DNA of 64,000 bases, from positions 25,265 through 89,264 of the forward strand of contig SVRQ01000006.1 of the NCBI GenBank assembly GCA_015064725.1. The letters are read 5' to 3'. The position numbers were made by a program, and so were the translations under genes. Positions 48,358 to 58,683 of the stretch are shown here, in pieces. Source of the DNA: Oscillospiraceae bacterium. GTDB lineage: Bacteria; Bacillota; Clostridia; Oscillospirales; CAG-272. The notes beneath the pieces were generated by a model that saw only the letters and a program-made list of their open reading frames with translations, was not told the DNA's origin and searched no databases. Positions within the stretch are counted from its first letter, which is position 1. Each line of letters begins with the position of its first letter.

Positions 48358-50730
48358 TCATCTTACGTCAACGGAAAGCTCTTCCCCGTTTACGTCGATA
48401 ATTATTTCTTTTACGTCTTGATCATACGCGGAAATGATCTTTTCAGCGGCAATATCTTCAATATTACGGCTGATAAATCTTCTCATATTGCGCGCTCCGT
48501 ATTTCGTGGAGAAGGATTTCTCGGCAATAAGAGCAAGAGCTTCGTCCGTGCAAGAAACAGAGATTCCCTTTTCCGCAAGTGCCGTGCGAAGGTCGTTTAT
48601 CATATTAGCGGCAATTCTGCCGAAATCTTCCTTGTCGAGCTGGCGGAAGGTAATTATCTCATCGACGCGGTTGAGGAATTCGGGGCGCAAAAATTCCGAA
48701 AGTGCGCGCTCCGTTCTGTTTTCCGCAATGCTCTGCCCACTCATACCGAAGCCGGGGGTGTTCGTCGCCATACTTGCACCGGCATTCGTCGTCATAACGA
48801 TGATACTGCTGGAGAAATCGACCTCCTTGCCGTGGGAGTCCGTCACCTTGCCATCGTCAAGTATCTGCAAAAGAATATTGAGCACGTCGGGGTGAGCCTT
48901 CTCTATTTCGTCAAAGAGAACGACGGAGTAAGGTTTACGGCGTATCTTCTCCGTAAGCTGACCGGCATCGTCATATCCAACGTATCCGGGAGGCGAGCCT
49001 ATCATACGGGAAACGGAATGCTTCTCCATAAACTCGGACATATCAAGGCGAATCAGCGCATCGGGCGTGCTGAAAAGATCCGTTGCAAGAACCTTTACAA
49101 GCTCCGTTTTGCCAACGCCCGTAGGACCCGCAAAGATAAATGAGGCAGGCTTGCGTTTGTAAGAAACACCCGCACGGTTGCGCTTTATAGCGCGTACCAC
49201 GGCGTCAACCGCCGCGTCCTGACCTTTGATCCTGTCTTTAAGCCTATCGGAAAGAGTGTTAAGACGTTCAAACTCATTTGCATTTATCGTTCCTGCGGGA
49301 ACGCCCGTCCATATCTCTATAACGCGGGCAAGCGAATCCACGGTAAGCTCTATCGTTGCAAGCTCCGCTTTGAGCTTTTCGTATTCCGCCTCATCCTTGA
49401 GCTGGCTTGCCTTGATGGACGCAACAAGCTCGTAATGAGCGTTTCTGCGTTCGTCGTCCGCATCTGCGGGAAGCGGATTTTCTTCTATTTCCGCTATCTG
49501 TGCTTTAAGAGCCGCAAGCTCCTTTTCCACAACAGCAACGCGGTTTACCACGGGAGAGTGCATCGCAACGTAAGCCGCCGCCTCGTCAAGAAGGTCTATA
49601 GCCTTATCCGGCAGAAATCTGTCCGTAATATATCTTTCGGAAAGCTCTACGGCACGGGATATAATGGCATCCGAAATATTTATTCTGTGATATGTTTCGT
49701 AATATTTTTTAATACCGCCGAGGATCTTCTTGGTTTCCGCAATAGAGGGCTCTTCCACTATAATAGGTTGGAAACGGCGTTCAAGAGCAGAGTCCTTTTC
49801 TATATATTTGCGGTATTCCGTAAGCGTCGTAGCACCGATAAGCTGTATCTCCCCTCTGGAGAGCGCAGGCTTCAGTATGTTTGCCGCATTCATACTTCCC
49901 TCGGAATCTCCCACGCCGACGATGCTGTGAACCTCATCTATAACGAGGATTATGTTGCCGAGAGCCTTGACCTCGTCTATAAGCCCCTTTACGCGGCTTT
50001 CAAACTGACCGCGGAATTGCGTGCCCGCAACGAGCGCGGTCAAGTCCACAAGGTAAACCTCTTTTTCGCGGAGCTTATACGGAACATCGCCGGAAACGAT
50101 CTTCTGTGCAAGAGCTTCCGCAATAGCTGTTTTACCAACACCCGGCTCACCGATAAGGCAGGGGTTATTCTTCTGTCTGCGGGAAAGAATCTGCATCATT
50201 CGCGCGGTTTCGCGCTCTCTGCCGATGACTGCGTCAAGCTTACCCTCTCTCGCAGCCTCTGTCAGATCGCGGCAATACATCGAAAGATAGCGGCGTTCCT
50301 TTTCTTTTTTCTTTTTATCCTTATCCTTGGCTTTATCCTTGGGGGAGTCTTTTTTAGAGCCATCCTCTTTTTTTGCAGGAACGTTTCCCTCGTTCTTGGG
50401 CGCGTTGCCGTTCATAAAAGGAAGAGAGCCGAAAAGCTTTGCAAAATCGAGCGCGGGCGTACGGGAAGCGGCATCATCACCGTCACCTTCATCGTCACCG
50501 TCTTCCGCGTCTTCCGATACCTGCGAAAGAAGATTTCCTATCTCGTCCTCCATATTATCAAGGTCTTCGTCCGAAATACCCATATTGGAAAGCATACTGT
50601 CCATTTGAGGAATACCGAGCTCCCTTGCACATTTAAGGCAAAGTCCTTCGTTCTGGCTTTCTCCGTTTTCAAGTTTTGTAACAAATACCACAGCCATACG
50701 CTTGCGGCATCTAGAGCATAGTTGCATCAT
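48358..50730 (-). CDS. ClpE-like AAA+ unfoldase with N-terminal zinc finger
   Basis: This 790-residue HSP100 protein lacks the usual double Clp_N domain. It begins with a four-cysteine zinc finger (C5, C8, C31, C34), then an acidic stretch (about 55-90) and a Lys-rich stretch (about 120-150). The first AAA+ domain has [11 protein letters not shown], the middle domain is short, and the second has [11 protein letters not shown] and [12 protein letters not shown]. ClpE-type proteins feed ClpP and handle heat-aggregated proteins. No CtsR site is seen upstream. The GC-rich leader can fold in two ways (see findings). Confidence 0.88.
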   Translation of the reverse strand: MMQLCSRCRKRMAVVFVTKLENGESQNEGLCLKCARELGIPQMDSMLSNMGISDEDLDNMEDEIGNLLSQVSEDAEDGDDEGDGDDAASRTPALDFAKLFGSLPFMNGNAPKNEGNVPAKKEDGSKKDSPKDKAKDKDKKKKEKERRYLSMYCRDLTEAAREGKLDAVIGRERETARMMQILSRRQKNNPCLIGEPGVGKTAIAEALAQKIVSGDVPYKLREKEVYLVDLTALVAGTQFRGQFESRVKGLIDEVKALGNIILVIDEVHSIVGVGDSEGSMNAANILKPALSRGEIQLIGATTLTEYRKYIEKDSALERRFQPIIVEEPSIAETKKILGGIKKYYETYHRINISDAIISRAVELSERYITDRFLPDKAIDLLDEAAAYVAMHSPVVNRVAVVEKELAALKAQIAEIEENPLPADADDERRNAHYELVASIKASQLKDEAEYEKLKAELATIELTVDSLARVIEIWTGVPAGTINANEFERLNTLSDRLKDRIKGQDAAVDAVVRAIKRNRAGVSYKRKPASFIFAGPTGVGKTELVKVLATDLFSTPDALIRLDMSEFMEKHSVSRMIGSPPGYVGYDDAGQLTEKIRRKPYSVVLFDEIEKAHPDVLNILLQILDDGKVTDSHGKEVDFSSSIIVMTTNAGASMATNTPGFGMSGQSIAENRTERALSEFLRPEFLNRVDEIITFRQLDKEDFGRIAANMINDLRTALAEKGISVSCTDEALALIAEKSFSTKYGARNMRRFISRNIEDIAAEKIISAYDQDVKEIIIDVNGEELSVDVR

Positions 50731-50806
50731 TATTAAAAAATCCTTCTCGGCGGCAAAAAGTATTGTGCTTGTGCCGCGCCGCCGTGCGGCAATATATCTT
50801 CGGTAA

Positions 50807-51460
50807 TTAACCTAAAATTTTCTGTAAAAGCATAAAAATATACGTCATTGGGTTTATATCCGTGCAAAGTCTATATACGAGCGAATTAAGCATATCGTCC
50901 ATAAATACGTCGGGCCATTTTGCGTTGAGCATCGGGAAAAGAATATTCCCGAAAAGGTTTGCCGCTATCCAAGCCCAGAAAGAACCGATAAGCACGCCGA
51001 AAACAAGCCCAAGCACACCGTTTGCCTGTTTTATAACCGGAGCCTGCGCGATAAGATTCAAAAGCAGGAACAAAAGCTTGAGAACAAGCAAAAATCCGAT
51101 AAGAAGCACAGCAAACGAAATGACCGTAGCGATAACGTCGGCAATAAGATTGTTCATCACGGCTTTTGATACCGCATCCACGTCATCAGAGGAAATAATA
51201 TGATCTATTATCATTTTTATTTTCCCCATAAAGCCGTCCGCACCGCTGAAATCCGGCATAGATACATCCGTTATCATATTATCCAGAAACGGAAGGCGTT
51301 TTACAACGCCGGTAAACCGTTTATAAAAAGCAAGCGTCAAAATAAAAGCTATCAAATGGGAAACGTAACCGGAAACCGTCTTTATGAAGCCGCGTTTCGT
51401 TCCCACAACGGCAAAAACAGCCACTATGGCTATCAAAATAATATCCAAGCAAGCAGACAT
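50807..51460 (-). CDS. CvpA family membrane protein
   Basis: This 217-residue protein has four membrane segments (about 5-25, 30-50, 108-135 and 150-175) and the CvpA start LDIILIAIVAVFAVVGTKRGFIK. CvpA proteins are linked to colicin V export and purine metabolism in enterics; the role in Clostridia is unknown. It starts 22 bases after the DUF5711 gene and is likely in the same transcript. Confidence 0.82.
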   Translation of the reverse strand: MSACLDIILIAIVAVFAVVGTKRGFIKTVSGYVSHLIAFILTLAFYKRFTGVVKRLPFLDNMITDVSMPDFSGADGFMGKIKMIIDHIISSDDVDAVSKAVMNNLIADVIATVISFAVLLIGFLLVLKLLFLLLNLIAQAPVIKQANGVLGLVFGVLIGSFWAWIAANLFGNILFPMLNAKWPDVFMDDMLNSLVYRLCTDINPMTYIFMLLQKILG

Positions 51461-51482
51461 TTATTTTTCTCCTATAATCACA

Positions 51483-52697
51483 CTACACAAAATCCGAAGC
51501 CTTTAAAAGCTTTGTGGCGGCAGCATAGCAAAGCATCACATTGCCGTCGTCAAAAGCATACATTTTTATCACGTTACCTTCGAAAGAGGCTCGCGTAACA
51601 TTTTTTTCGTCACAGCAATACACCGCGTTCGGTGAAAGCAAATATATTTTATCATCAATTATTTGAACATCAAGTACAGAAAAAAGAAAACTTTCTGTAA
51701 ATTTTTCGTTTCCGTTGCTGTCAAAGACAAAAAGTGTCGCTCCCGCCTTGGTCTCTCCGACCAAGACCGCGATATATTCACCGAATGAACGGTAAAACTG
51801 TATGGGAAAATCAAAGGAATAGTTCTTGTTCTCTTTAAATTTTTCGCTGTAAAAGGTTATCCCATCGGAGCAAAGAAGAAAAAGATTTCCGTCCTCAAAA
51901 AATCCCGTTTTTACGGGAAGCTTCCCTTGCGTTGTTACAGAAAGCTCCTCTTTATCTTTTGAGATATTACGCACGGTAAGCTCGCGCGAGTAAAGCCCGT
52001 TGCCGGGAGCATATGAAAGGAACGCCGCATACTTACCATTCGGTGAAACGGAGGCACTTGCGGCATATTTTTCGTTGCTTTTTATGGAATAAACAAGCTT
52101 AAACGTACTGTTATACACGTAAACGGCACTTTTGTACGCTTCGTCCCGCGTTATAACGGTAAAGCTGCCGTCATCTCCCGCGCAAGCACTTATAACGGGA
52201 TAATCATATTCTATCTCATATAGCTTTGAAAAGGAATTGAATATCGTCACAGTCTTTGAACCGGGATAATAAACGACAAGATATTTACCGTCCGCATCGC
52301 AAACAGCGTTTGGAAAGCCGAGCTCCTCGGAAAGTATATTTTTACCCGATATATTATATACGGAAAGCTTCCCGTCCCCCGCAAGCACAAGGTCGCCTTT
52401 ATAAAATGAAAAATCGGAGCTTGAGCCCGCGCTGTAATAAATATCCTCGTAATTTGAAGATGTAGATGCAGGGTCAACGTCGATGTACTTAAAAAGGTAA
52501 CGGAAATTTTCCGCGCGCAGATCCTTTCTGCAAATTATCATCGTAAGAATAACGAATATTGCAAGAACGGCTAACGCACCGAATTTCGCTATGCGATAAA
52601 AATCCGCAAGTTTTTCGTAATATACGTTTTCATAGGGAAGATAGATGGACATCGTGTCCGTCTTTTCCTTAATTCGGGAAAATATTCCGTTCGGCAT
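51483..52697 (-). CDS. DUF5711-like membrane-anchored beta-propeller protein
   Basis: This 404-residue protein has a short cytoplasmic N-terminus, one membrane helix (about 37-58) and a ~340-residue outer domain made of repeating four-strand units such as GDGKLSVYNISGKNIL, ADGKYLVVYYPGSKTV and PNGKYAAFLSYAPG. The repeats suggest a beta-propeller. No catalytic site is visible. It fits DUF5711-type proteins of Clostridia, usually near CvpA or PrkC-like genes. It lies 21 bases after truA. Confidence 0.72.
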   Translation of the reverse strand: MPNGIFSRIKEKTDTMSIYLPYENVYYEKLADFYRIAKFGALAVLAIFVILTMIICRKDLRAENFRYLFKYIDVDPASTSSNYEDIYYSAGSSSDFSFYKGDLVLAGDGKLSVYNISGKNILSEELGFPNAVCDADGKYLVVYYPGSKTVTIFNSFSKLYEIEYDYPVISACAGDDGSFTVITRDEAYKSAVYVYNSTFKLVYSIKSNEKYAASASVSPNGKYAAFLSYAPGNGLYSRELTVRNISKDKEELSVTTQGKLPVKTGFFEDGNLFLLCSDGITFYSEKFKENKNYSFDFPIQFYRSFGEYIAVLVGETKAGATLFVFDSNGNEKFTESFLFSVLDVQIIDDKIYLLSPNAVYCCDEKNVTRASFEGNVIKMYAFDDGNVMLCYAAATKLLKASDFV

Positions 52698-52718
52698 TGC
52701 GTTTTCCTTTCAATAATA

Positions 52719-53462
52719 TCAAATAAATACTTTTTCAAGATACAGGCCGTCCGCAGGAGCCGTCTTACCTGCAAGAGTGCGGTCTTTTGCTTCTATAATA
52801 CCCTTTACGGCATCGGGGGATATCTTGCCTTCGCTTACGTAAATGAGAGTCCCGACGATTATTCTTACCATATTATATAAGAATCCGTCCGCGGCAACGT
52901 AAATGCGAACGCATCCATCCTCGCTTTTCACTACCTCGCAGCGCGATACGGTTCTCACGGTATCAACGATATCGCTGCCGCTTGCCATAAACGAAGCAAA
53001 ATCGTGAGTTCCCACAATATGCTTTGCGGCAAGGTTCATTTTTTCAACGTCAAGCGGACGTGAATAATGCCAGGCACGCTCGCAAAGGAAAGGATCCATA
53101 TGATCCTTTGTCCACAAAAGATACATATACTCCTTGCCTTTTACGGCGCGGCGGACGGAAAAATCGTCTGCCGCAACGGACGCTTCCATCACGGAAATAT
53201 CGCTCGGCAGCGCGTGTGCAAGCGCCTTGGGGAGCTTTTCGGCAGGTATGCGTGCGCCGCCCGCAGTTGTTTCAAGGGTTGCAAGGTATTCCAGCGCGTG
53301 AACTCCGCTGTCCGTTCTGCTGCATCCCGTTATAAGGCACGGAACGGTAAAAATTTTCTCTGCGGCACGCATAAGCTCCGCCTGAACGGTATTCGCATTG
53401 GGCTGAACCTGAAAGCCGGAATAAGCCGTGCCGCAATATGTTATTTTTAATAGATATTTCAT
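52719..53462 (-). CDS. truA: tRNA pseudouridine(38-40) synthase
   Basis: This enzyme isomerises uridines in the anticodon arm. The protein (247 residues from the ATG at 53462) starts YLLKITYCGTAYSGFQ and has the catalytic aspartate in CSRTDSGVHAL. FLYNMVRIIVGTL is also diagnostic. The ATG lies four bases past the ecfT stop; there is no clear ribosome binding site, suggesting coupled translation. The order ecfA1-ecfA2-ecfT-truA is standard in Firmicutes. Confidence 0.95.
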   Translation of the reverse strand: MKYLLKITYCGTAYSGFQVQPNANTVQAELMRAAEKIFTVPCLITGCSRTDSGVHALEYLATLETTAGGARIPAEKLPKALAHALPSDISVMEASVAADDFSVRRAVKGKEYMYLLWTKDHMDPFLCERAWHYSRPLDVEKMNLAAKHIVGTHDFASFMASGSDIVDTVRTVSRCEVVKSEDGCVRIYVAADGFLYNMVRIIVGTLIYVSEGKISPDAVKGIIEAKDRTLAGKTAPADGLYLEKVFI

Positions 53463-53466
53463 ATTT

Positions 53467-54288
53467 TTATACAATAAAATACGGAATAAATTTATTTATC
53501 AAAACGATGACCGCAATAAAAACCGCGATCGAAAGCAAGAAAAGTATATCTCTTGCAGCCAAGCGAAGCTGAGTCATTCTCGTTCTGCCGCTTCCGCCGC
53601 GGTAGCAGCGGCATTCCATCGCTATAGCAAGCTCATCCGCACGTCTGAAGGATGAGATAAAAAGTGGGACAAGCACGGGAACGAGAGCCTTGGCGCGCTC
53701 AGTGAGCTTACCTGTGGAAAAATCCGAGCCTCGCGCCTTCTGCGCGTTCATTATCTTATCCGTTTCTTCAATAAGCGTGGGTATGAAACGGAGAGCTATA
53801 GTCATCATCATTGCAAATTCATGTACGGGAACCTTTATCACTCGCAAGGGAGAAAGCAAACGCTCTATCGCGTCCGTAAGAGCTATAGGTGACGTCGTAT
53901 AAGTAAGGATAACGCTCGTGCCAACGACAAGGCAGGTAATACGTATCACCATATATATCGCGGAAATAACACCCTCAAGATAGATGGTTATCTTCCAAAA
54001 GCTTACGAGCACCGTTTCTCCGCTGTGCCAGAAAATGTTGAGCACCGCTGTAAAAAGTATGATAAATAATATCGGTTTTATGCCCTTGAGCACCGTCTTT
54101 ATCGGAAGCCTTGAAACTACCATAAGCAAAAGAGTTCCAACAAGCACGGCACCGTAAGCTACGGCAGACTTGCAAAGGAAAATTGCCACGATATATGCGA
54201 TACATACTATAAGCTTTACTCTGGGATCGAGCTTATGAAGCAGAGAGTTTCCCGGAAAAAACTGACCTAAAGTAATATCCTTTAACAT
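53467..54288 (-). CDS. ecfT: ECF transporter transmembrane subunit EcfT
   Basis: This 273-residue membrane protein couples the two ATPases to vitamin-binding S components. It has about six hydrophobic segments, with coupling motifs AQKARGSDF and MECRCYRGG; the second is CRC where ARG is most common. No S component gene is nearby, so this is a shared (group II) energising module. It overlaps ecfA2 by seven bases. Confidence 0.93.
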   Translation of the reverse strand: MLKDITLGQFFPGNSLLHKLDPRVKLIVCIAYIVAIFLCKSAVAYGAVLVGTLLLMVVSRLPIKTVLKGIKPILFIILFTAVLNIFWHSGETVLVSFWKITIYLEGVISAIYMVIRITCLVVGTSVILTYTTSPIALTDAIERLLSPLRVIKVPVHEFAMMMTIALRFIPTLIEETDKIMNAQKARGSDFSTGKLTERAKALVPVLVPLFISSFRRADELAIAMECRCYRGGSGRTRMTQLRLAARDILFLLSIAVFIAVIVLINKFIPYFIV

Positions 54289-55145
54289 TTCTTCTCACCT
54301 CCGAGCACGCGCATAAGCTCGCGCTTTGCGTCTTCAACGGTGTAAACGGACGTATTAACGTCATATCCCATACGCGAAAGCTCCGTCATAAGCTTTGTGA
54401 CCTGCGGTATGGCAAGTCCCGCCTCTTCCAGCTCATCCGCACAGGAGAATACCTCTGCGCACGTTCCCGCGAGTATCGGCTTTGAGTGGCTCATTACGAC
54501 CAGCTTTTCGCAGTAAAGCGCCATATCCTCCATACTGTGGCTTATCATAATAACGGTGGAGCCAGTTTCTTTCTGATAATCGTGTATCTTGCTAAGGATC
54601 TCGTCCCTGCCGCGAGGGTCAAGACCCGCCGCAGGCTCATCGAGAACAAGGTTCTGGGGGCGCATAGCCATAACGCCGGCAATAGCGACCCTGCGTTTTT
54701 GCCCGCCCGAAAGGTCGAAGGGAGATTTTTCAAGCACGTCATCGGAAAGTCCCACAAAGCGAACCGCTTCGCGCACACGCGCGTCTATCTCCTCATCGGA
54801 AAGTCCCATATTTTTAGGACCGAAGGCTATATCCTTATATACCGTTTCTTCAAAAAGCTGATATTCCGGGTATTGGAAAACAAGCCCCGTAATATAGCGG
54901 AATTCTTTTATTTTTTTCGGATCCTCCCACATACTTCTGCCGTGAATGACAACGTCACCCTCTGAGGGACGCAAAAGGCCGTTAAGCATCTGCGCCACCG
55001 TGGATTTACCGCTGCCGGTATGTCCGATAAGACCCGTTATCATATTTTTTTCAAAAGTAATATCTATATTGTCCACAGCCACCTTCATAAAAGGCGTGTT
55101 CTTGCTGTAAACGTACGATACACCTTTAAGCTCTGCTGCGTTCAT
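54282..55145 (-). CDS. ecfA2: ECF transporter ATPase EcfA2
   Basis: This 287-residue ATPase has Walker A GHTGSGKST, Q-loop YPEYQLFEETV, signature LSGGQKRRVAIAG and Walker B LVLDEPAAGLDP, as expected for the second ATPase of vitamin and metal ECF transporters. It starts inside the end of ecfA1 (four-base overlap) and overlaps ecfT, so all three are translated together. Confidence 0.95.
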   Translation of the reverse strand: MNAAELKGVSYVYSKNTPFMKVAVDNIDITFEKNMITGLIGHTGSGKSTVAQMLNGLLRPSEGDVVIHGRSMWEDPKKIKEFRYITGLVFQYPEYQLFEETVYKDIAFGPKNMGLSDEEIDARVREAVRFVGLSDDVLEKSPFDLSGGQKRRVAIAGVMAMRPQNLVLDEPAAGLDPRGRDEILSKIHDYQKETGSTVIMISHSMEDMALYCEKLVVMSHSKPILAGTCAEVFSCADELEEAGLAIPQVTKLMTELSRMGYDVNTSVYTVEDAKRELMRVLGGEKKC

Positions 55146-56017
55146 ATTTTTCTTCCCTTTTCAGATAAAATTTTTGCCAGAGCGCGTGCCCCCTCCTCGG
55201 GCGTGAGCGCATCGCGCGGAAGCGCGAATCCCTCGTCCGCAAGCTCCTGCAAAAGGAGCGTTGTTTGGGGTACGTCAAGACCTGCGCCGCGGAGGATCTT
55301 CGTTTTGGAAAACACCTCCTTGGGCGTTCCGTCGAGCAATCTTTTGCCGTCATCGATAACAACGACCCTGTCTGCCCTTGCTGCTTCTTCCATATAATGT
55401 GTGATAAGGATAACGGTCGTTCCGTTTTCCTTGTTGAGTTTTTCTATAGTTTCAAGCACCTCGGCACGGCCTATCGGGTCCAGCATCGCGGTGGACTCGT
55501 CGAATATTATTATTTCCGGGTCGCACGCAATAATGCCCGCAATAGCAACGCGCTGTTTCTGTCCGCCCGAAAGCTGATGCGGACTGTGGCGCGCAAATTT
55601 CGTCATACCGACGATCTCAAGAGCTTTATCAACACGTTCGCGTATCTCCTTTGGGGGAACTCCGAGGTTTTCGGGGCCGAACGCCACGTCCTCCTCCACT
55701 ATCGTCGCAACGAGCTGGTTATCGGGATTTTGGAATACCATTCCCACGCGCTGGCGAAGCGCGTAAAGGTCATCCTCCGTCATCTTTTCCTCATCTATCT
55801 TTTCACCGAAAAGATAGAGAGAGCCCGACGTAGGAGAAAGTATAAGGTTAAAAAGCTTTGCAAGGGTGCTCTTTCCGCTTCCGTTATGACCGAGGAGCGC
55901 GACAAAAGTTCCCCTTTCTATTTCCAAATCAAATTCTTTCAAAACCGCAAGACGGCTTCCGTCGTCTTCGTCATAGGAGAAAGAAAGACCTTCTGTTTTT
56001 ATAACAATATCAGACAT
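55142..56017 (-). CDS. ecfA1: ECF transporter ATPase EcfA1
   Basis: This 291-residue ATPase has Walker A GHNGSGKST, Q-loop NPDNQLVATIVEEDVAFGPEN, signature LSGGQKQRVAIAG and FDESTAMLDP, where serine replaces the usual proline after the Walker B acid as is typical of EcfA1. It is first of the ecf trio and starts 21 bases after the methyltransferase gene. Confidence 0.95.
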   Translation of the reverse strand: MSDIVIKTEGLSFSYDEDDGSRLAVLKEFDLEIERGTFVALLGHNGSGKSTLAKLFNLILSPTSGSLYLFGEKIDEEKMTEDDLYALRQRVGMVFQNPDNQLVATIVEEDVAFGPENLGVPPKEIRERVDKALEIVGMTKFARHSPHQLSGGQKQRVAIAGIIACDPEIIIFDESTAMLDPIGRAEVLETIEKLNKENGTTVILITHYMEEAARADRVVVIDDGKRLLDGTPKEVFSKTKILRGAGLDVPQTTLLLQELADEGFALPRDALTPEEGARALAKILSEKGRKI

Positions 56018-56038
56018 AATCTTTTCCTTAAAAAATAA

Positions 56039-56899
56039 TTATTTTGTCCATCTGGATGAAGCGCCGCAAGGAAGAGGTGCGCCGGTTTGCTTAACCGGCA
56101 AGCCTATCTCGTCGGAAACGACCTTTCCTCCGCGCGTTTTTGCAATTTCAAGATTGAGTATGTAGCCCATAGTGGAGGCAGAAAGTCCCGTTGTATATGA
56201 GTTCAGCAGGAAGAACAACGGTTTGTCGGAGAGAAGCTTCGCCGCGGAAGAAACGAATCTTCCTATACATTCTTCAAGCTTCCAGACCTCGCCGCCGGGA
56301 CCTCTTCCGTAGGAGGGCGGATCCATAATAATGCCGTCATATTTATTTCCGCGGCGGATCTCGCGCTCAACGAACTTTTCGCAGTCATCCACGATATAGC
56401 GTATGGGCGCATCCGCAAGGCCGGAAAGAGCAGCGTTGTCCTTCGCCATCTGCACCATACCCTTTGACGCGTCAACGTGGCAAACGGAAGCACCCGCCGC
56501 CGCTGCCGCTATCGTAGCACCGCCCGTATAAGCAAAGAGGTTCAGTACTTTAACGGGCCTGTCCGCTTTTTTGATAAGCTCGGAAAACCAATCCCAGTTT
56601 ACCGCCTGCTCGGGAAATAAGCCCGTATGTTTAAAGCCCATAGGCTTTATTTTAAAATTAAGCTTATCCCCGTAGCGGATATTCCAGCTTTCGGGAACGG
56701 CAAGACGGGACCATTTGCCGCCGCCGCCTTCGCGGGAGTAAACGCCGTCCGCCTTTTTCCAAAGGGGATCCTGCTTGACCCCGCGCCATATTACCTGCGG
56801 ATCGGGGCGCACAAGCGTATATCCGCCCCATCTTTCAAGGCGCAGTCCGTCCGATGTATCTATAAGTTCATAATCTTTCCAACCGTCAGCTATCCACAT
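56039..56899 (-). CDS. Class I SAM-dependent methyltransferase (RlmI/RlmK-like)
   Basis: This 286-residue enzyme has a SAM-binding LNLFAYTGGATIAAAAAG segment (about 119-136), the acidic VDASKGMVQMAKDNA, and the target-base motif MDPPSYGRG. These are shared with 23S rRNA cytosine/guanine methyltransferases, though the N-terminal PUA domain of RlmI is absent, so the RNA target is uncertain. It begins three bases past ruvB. Confidence 0.85.
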   Translation of the reverse strand: MWIADGWKDYELIDTSDGLRLERWGGYTLVRPDPQVIWRGVKQDPLWKKADGVYSREGGGGKWSRLAVPESWNIRYGDKLNFKIKPMGFKHTGLFPEQAVNWDWFSELIKKADRPVKVLNLFAYTGGATIAAAAAGASVCHVDASKGMVQMAKDNAALSGLADAPIRYIVDDCEKFVEREIRRGNKYDGIIMDPPSYGRGPGGEVWKLEECIGRFVSSAAKLLSDKPLFFLLNSYTTGLSASTMGYILNLEIAKTRGGKVVSDEIGLPVKQTGAPLPCGASSRWTK

Positions 56900-56902
56900 T
56901 TT

Positions 56903-58009
56903 TTAAAATCCTTCGTCCAAGTTTATTTGCATTTGTTCCATTCTCACCTGTTCTCCCGTGCGTACGCCGTTCGCATTTCCCTTAAAGGGGATGCCCAGGT
57001 GCTCGTACGCAAGATGAGTTACGCATCTTCCGCGAGGCGTGCGGCTCAGGAAGCCTATCTGCATAAGATAAGGCTCATAAACATCCTCAAGAGTTACCGC
57101 CTCTTCCCCGATGGTCGCCGCAAGCGTTTCAAGCCCGACAGGGCCGCCATCGTAAAATTTAATTATAGTTTTGAGCATTCTTCTGTCTATATTATCAAGT
57201 CCAAGCTCATCTATCTCCAACATATTGAGTGCTTTATCCGCTATCTCGCGCGTGATATTGCCATCTCCCTTTACCTGTGCGTAATCGCGCACACGCTTTA
57301 AGAGTCTGTTTGCAATACGCGGCGTACCGCGGGAGCGCTTTGCTATCTCCATCGCGCCCTCTTCCTCTATCATAATATCGAGTATGCCCGCACTTCTCTT
57401 AACGATGCGCGAAAGCTCCTCCGGAGTATAGAGCTCCAAGCGGAGCAAAACGCCGAAGCGGTCGCGCAAAGGGGTCGAGAGCTGACCTGCGCGCGTCGTT
57501 GCACCGATAAGCGTAAACTTTGGCAAAGGTAAGCGGAGCGAACGCGCCGCAGGCCCCTTACCTATTATTATATCCAAAACAAAATCTTCCATCGCAGGGT
57601 AAAGTATCTCCTCTACGTTGCGCGAAAGACGATGTATCTCATCTATAAAGAGAACGTCATTTTCGGAAAGATTCGTGAGTATTGCCGCAAGATCCCCCTG
57701 CTTTTCGATGGCAGGACCGGACGTTACGCGGATATTTACACCAAGCTCATTTGCAACGATGGTCGAAAGCGTCGTTTTGCCAAGTCCCGGAGGGCCGTAA
57801 AGCAAAACGTGGTCAAGGGCGTCCGCGCGCCGTTTTGCGGCTTCTATATATATTTTCAGGTTTTCCTTCGCTCGCTCCTGACCGACGTATTCGTCGAGCA
57901 TATGCGGGCGAAGTCCGTTTTCTATCTCGCTGTCTTCTTCGCGGTAGGATGTTGCAATTATCCTTTCCTCATTTTCAAGCGCATCCGCAGTTTCAAATTT
58001 ATCTATCAT
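56903..58009 (-). CDS. ruvB: Holliday junction branch migration ATPase RuvB
   Basis: This 368-residue AAA+ motor drives branch migration. It has [40 protein letters not shown] and a C-terminal winged helix ending [11 protein letters not shown] tail of about 25 residues beyond the usual end is present. It follows ruvA by 19 bases. Confidence 0.97.
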   Translation of the reverse strand: MIDKFETADALENEERIIATSYREEDSEIENGLRPHMLDEYVGQERAKENLKIYIEAAKRRADALDHVLLYGPPGLGKTTLSTIVANELGVNIRVTSGPAIEKQGDLAAILTNLSENDVLFIDEIHRLSRNVEEILYPAMEDFVLDIIIGKGPAARSLRLPLPKFTLIGATTRAGQLSTPLRDRFGVLLRLELYTPEELSRIVKRSAGILDIMIEEEGAMEIAKRSRGTPRIANRLLKRVRDYAQVKGDGNITREIADKALNMLEIDELGLDNIDRRMLKTIIKFYDGGPVGLETLAATIGEEAVTLEDVYEPYLMQIGFLSRTPRGRCVTHLAYEHLGIPFKGNANGVRTGEQVRMEQMQINLDEGF

Positions 58010-58028
58010 TCCGTTTTACCTCTAAATA

Positions 58029-58643
58029 TCAAAAGCGAAGCGCCATTTTGCGAAGCGCCGCAGATACCATTTCTTCAAGCGTTGCCGTCGGCGGAACGCC
58101 TTTAAGCGCCGCTTGCGCTTCCGCCTTTGTATATCCAAGCACCATAAGAGCTTTTTCCGCTTCATCGTAATTTCCGCCCGAAACAGTACTTTCGGGAATA
58201 TCTTCCTGCACCGCAGCTCCGCCGGAAACGGCAAATTCTTTTGCAACCTTTTCTTTAAGCTCAAGCACTATGCGCTCTGCGCTCTTTTTGCCGATACCCT
58301 GCGCCTTGGATATAGTCTTTATATCCTGTGTGGAAACGGCAAGCGCAAATTTTTCCACGGAAAGAAGAGAAAGTATGGACATTGCAGCCTTGGGTCCTAT
58401 GCCCGAAACGGTTATAAGCATCTTGAATGCGGAAAGCTCCTCCTTTGAAGCAAAACCGATAAGATCCACCGCATCCTCTCTTATATAAAGATACGTGTAA
58501 AGAAGCACCTCTTTTTTGTCCATAGATGCAAGCTTTCCGAGCGTGTTGTCGCTTATAAGGAGCTTATAGCCAACGCCGGCACAATCGACAACGGCAACAC
58601 CCGGTTCGGTGAACATAAGCTCACCGCGAACGTAATAAAACAT
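58029..58643 (-). CDS. ruvA: Holliday junction binding protein RuvA
   Basis: This 204-residue protein forms the tetramer that holds the four-way junction. It starts MFYYVRGELMFTEPGVAVVD, has two helix-hairpin-helix motifs (SGIGPKAAMSIL, QGIGKKSAERIV) and the RuvB-binding C-terminal domain (EKALMVLGYTKAEAQAAL). It lies between ruvC and ruvB. Confidence 0.96.
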   Translation of the reverse strand: MFYYVRGELMFTEPGVAVVDCAGVGYKLLISDNTLGKLASMDKKEVLLYTYLYIREDAVDLIGFASKEELSAFKMLITVSGIGPKAAMSILSLLSVEKFALAVSTQDIKTISKAQGIGKKSAERIVLELKEKVAKEFAVSGGAAVQEDIPESTVSGGNYDEAEKALMVLGYTKAEAQAALKGVPPTATLEEMVSAALRKMALRF

Positions 58644-58683
58644 TTTTCTTTTCCCTTTCCGTACGTATTAAGAGCAGGCGATG

